14,639 nt of DNA from Halococcaceae archaeon (GTDB lineage Archaea; Halobacteriota; Halobacteria; Halobacteriales; Halalkalicoccaceae), in the NCBI GenBank assembly GCA_007129135.1, contig SKWB01000319.1, forward strand, positions 1-14,639, in the 5' to 3' direction. This document shows, piece by piece, positions 13,217 through 14,639 of the stretch (position 1 is its first letter; every line of letters starts with the position of its first letter). A program made the translations under genes and the position numbers. The notes below the pieces were generated by a model. It did not search any database. It was not told the DNA's origin and worked only from the letters and a program-made list of their open reading frames with translations.

Positions 13217-14443
13217 TCAGATCACGTCCCTCTCTCGGAACCGATCGATCTCTTCGTCGCCGTAACCCACCTCGCGGAGCACCTCCTCCGTGTGCTCACC
13301 GAGCAGCGGGGGGTGTCGACGCACGTCGGTCGACGCCCCCGAGAAGTTCATCGGGACGCCCGGCAGCTCGATCGATCCCGCAGTCGGGTGCCGGACGCTC
13401 TGTCGCATCCCGCGCGCCTCGACCTGTGGGGAGTCGAATACCCCCTCCAGATCGTTGACGGGCGTCGTGGGCACGTCGTGTTCGGAGAGGTGCTCGACCA
13501 GACCCTCGACCGTGTACTTCCGGAAGATCGGTTCGAGGATCCCCTCGAGCGCCCCTCGGTTCGCCACCCGGTCGGCGTTCGTCGCGAACCGGTCGTCCTC
13601 CGCGAGCGCCTCGCGGTCGAGCGCTCCACAGAGCCGTCGCCAGATCGGCTCGCTCGCGGCGGCGACGACGACGTAGCCATCCGCCACCTCGAACGCCTGG
13701 TAGGGGACGATGTTCGGGTGTTTGCTCCCCATCCTCCCCGGCGGCTCCCCCGTCGCGAAGTAGGCAGTCCCCATATAGGTGAGCCAGGCGACCTGTCCGT
13801 CGAGCAGGCTGACGTCGATCTTCTGGCCGCCACCGCCGCCGACCTCGCGCTGGAAGAGCGCCGCGAGGATCGCCTGCGTGGCGTACATCCCCGCGCCGAT
13901 GTCCGCGATTGCCACGCCGACGCGGACCGGCTCGCCGTCTTCGGTACCGGTGATCGACATGAACCCGCCCTCGGCCTGGATCGCGAGGTCGTACGCCGGG
14001 TCGTCACGCTTGGGCCCCCACTCGCCGTAGCCCGAGAGCTTCGCGTAGATCAGCTCCGGGTTCTCCTCGGAGAGCGACTCGTACCCCAGGCCCCACCGTT
14101 CGAGTGTCCCCACCCGGAAGTTCTCGACGAGCACGTCCGCCTCGCGGGCGAGCCGTCGAAAGACCTCCTGGCCCTCCTCGGTACCGAGATCGAGCGTCAC
14201 CGAGCGTTTGTTCCGGTTGACGCTCAGGTAGTAAGTGCTCTCGTCGCTCTCGCCGTACGTCGGCGGGTGCCACCCGCGGGTCTGGTCGCCCTCGCCCGGC
14301 CGCTCGAGCTTGATCACGTCCGCGCCGAGGTCACCGAGTTGCATCGTACAGAACGGGCCGACGAGCACCCGGGAGGCGTCGAGGACGGTGATCCCGGAGA
14401 GCGGGCCCGTCTCGCTGCTCGGATCGCGTGCCTCGCCGACCAT
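13217..14443 (-). CDS. class III CoA-transferase (CaiB/BaiF family)
   Basis: 408 aa, full length for formyl-CoA transferase/CaiB relatives, which move CoA between carboxylic acids through an aspartyl-CoA thioester. The N-terminus has the family opening LSGITVLDASRVLVGPFCTMQLGDLGADVIKLE (split 15-30 and 31-47), then NRNKRSVTLDL (77-86), LVENFRVGTLERWGLGYE (105-122), and the catalytic Asp D152 in PAYDLAIQAEGGFM. The later AVADIG-like block (VAIADIGAGMYA) and IDVSLLDGQVAWLTY are typical. Substrates cannot be assigned; carnitine, oxalate, mesaconyl and bile-acid enzymes share this core. ATG 14443 directly follows the photolyase stop (TAGATG), so the two are probably co-transcribed, with photolyase first. 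The neighbourhood gives no pathway clue. Confidence 0.93.
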   Translation of the reverse strand: MVGEARDPSSETGPLSGITVLDASRVLVGPFCTMQLGDLGADVIKLERPGEGDQTRGWHPPTYGESDESTYYLSVNRNKRSVTLDLGTEEGQEVFRRLAREADVLVENFRVGTLERWGLGYESLSEENPELIYAKLSGYGEWGPKRDDPAYDLAIQAEGGFMSITGTEDGEPVRVGVAIADIGAGMYATQAILAALFQREVGGGGGQKIDVSLLDGQVAWLTYMGTAYFATGEPPGRMGSKHPNIVPYQAFEVADGYVVVAAASEPIWRRLCGALDREALAEDDRFATNADRVANRGALEGILEPIFRKYTVEGLVEHLSEHDVPTTPVNDLEGVFDSPQVEARGMRQSVRHPTAGSIELPGVPMNFSGASTDVRRHPPLLGEHTEEVLREVGYGDEEIDRFRERDVI

Positions 14444-14639
14444 CTACTCGCCCCCCCGTGCGCGTTCGAACACCTCGATGGCCGCCTCGCGGCGCTCCGC
14501 GTGGTCGACGATCGGAGTCGGGTACTCCGGGGCCGCAGCCTCGCGTTCCTCTTCCCCTATCTCGTGCCAGGAGTGGATCGTCTCCGGGTCGACGCCCTCG
14601 AGTTCGGGAACGTAGGCCGTGATGTACTCGGCGTCCGGG
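14444..14639 (-). CDS. DNA photolyase, C-terminal end only (partial)
   Basis: The last 65 codons of a gene entering from the right edge. It reads DAEYITAYVPELEGVD, PETIHSWHEIG, and PEYPTPIVDHAERREAAIEVF, which is the C-terminal end of the FAD-binding domain of the cryptochrome/photolyase family (typical: EYIRRWVPELRGV, then YPAPIVDHxExRxxAL). The family repairs UV-induced pyrimidine dimers with blue light; the N-terminal antenna domain and FAD-contact residues lie outside the window, so photolyase against cryptochrome cannot be tested. Stop TAG at 14444-14446 abuts the CoA-transferase ATG. UV repair beside superoxide dismutase suits an organism of sunlit brines. Confidence 0.88.
   Translation of the reverse strand, partial: PDAEYITAYVPELEGVDPETIHSWHEIGEEEREAAAPEYPTPIVDHAERREAAIEVFERARGGE

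Overview
The window is haloarchaeal. It is GC-rich, its proteins are strongly acidic, it has TATA-type promoters at the spacing expected for archaea, a Tat-type signal on a secreted protein, and several families known mainly from Halobacteria (DUF7344-like and DUF7343-like winged helices, a DUF5827-like protein). The genus cannot be fixed from the sequence alone.

Left part (1-4145): an accessory locus of secreted proteins and small winged-helix regulators. A Tat-exported, SipW/TasA-like surface protein (minus strand, 138-695) faces a plus-strand series across a 513-bp gap. The series is a DUF7344-type winged helix with two membrane helices (1209-1796), a secreted protein with a very acidic tail (1803-2783), a second membrane-bound DUF7344 paralogue (2953-3438), and a third paralogue without membrane helices (3690-4145). 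The two secreted proteins share the GAFS-x-VS-x-DR-x-VS block at the signal-peptide junction, so they probably belong to one system. Perfect palindromes lie just downstream of the likely TATA boxes of two of the regulator genes.

Middle part (4161-10828): an amidase-signature enzyme (minus), the broken remains of a TusA-like sulfur carrier, a P1B-4-type transition-metal ATPase (minus), and a divergent VKOR-family membrane protein that keeps the CPFC centre but has lost both loop cysteines. A tyrosine integrase (minus) follows, next to an intact tRNA-Glu(CTC). The integrase, the tRNA and the looser base composition suggest one end of an integrated element reaching leftward from the tRNA 3' end. 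No second attachment site was found in the window, so the extent is open and the ATPase/VKOR pair is only possibly cargo.

Right part (10890-14639): ordinary chromosomal genes. These are a membrane-anchored winged-helix protein divergent from a metallo-beta-lactamase-fold hydrolase, a small DUF5827-like protein, a Mn/Fe superoxide dismutase, a class III (CaiB/BaiF) CoA-transferase, and the C-terminal end of a photolyase whose stop codon directly abuts the transferase start. No CRISPR array, rRNA or insertion sequence was seen.
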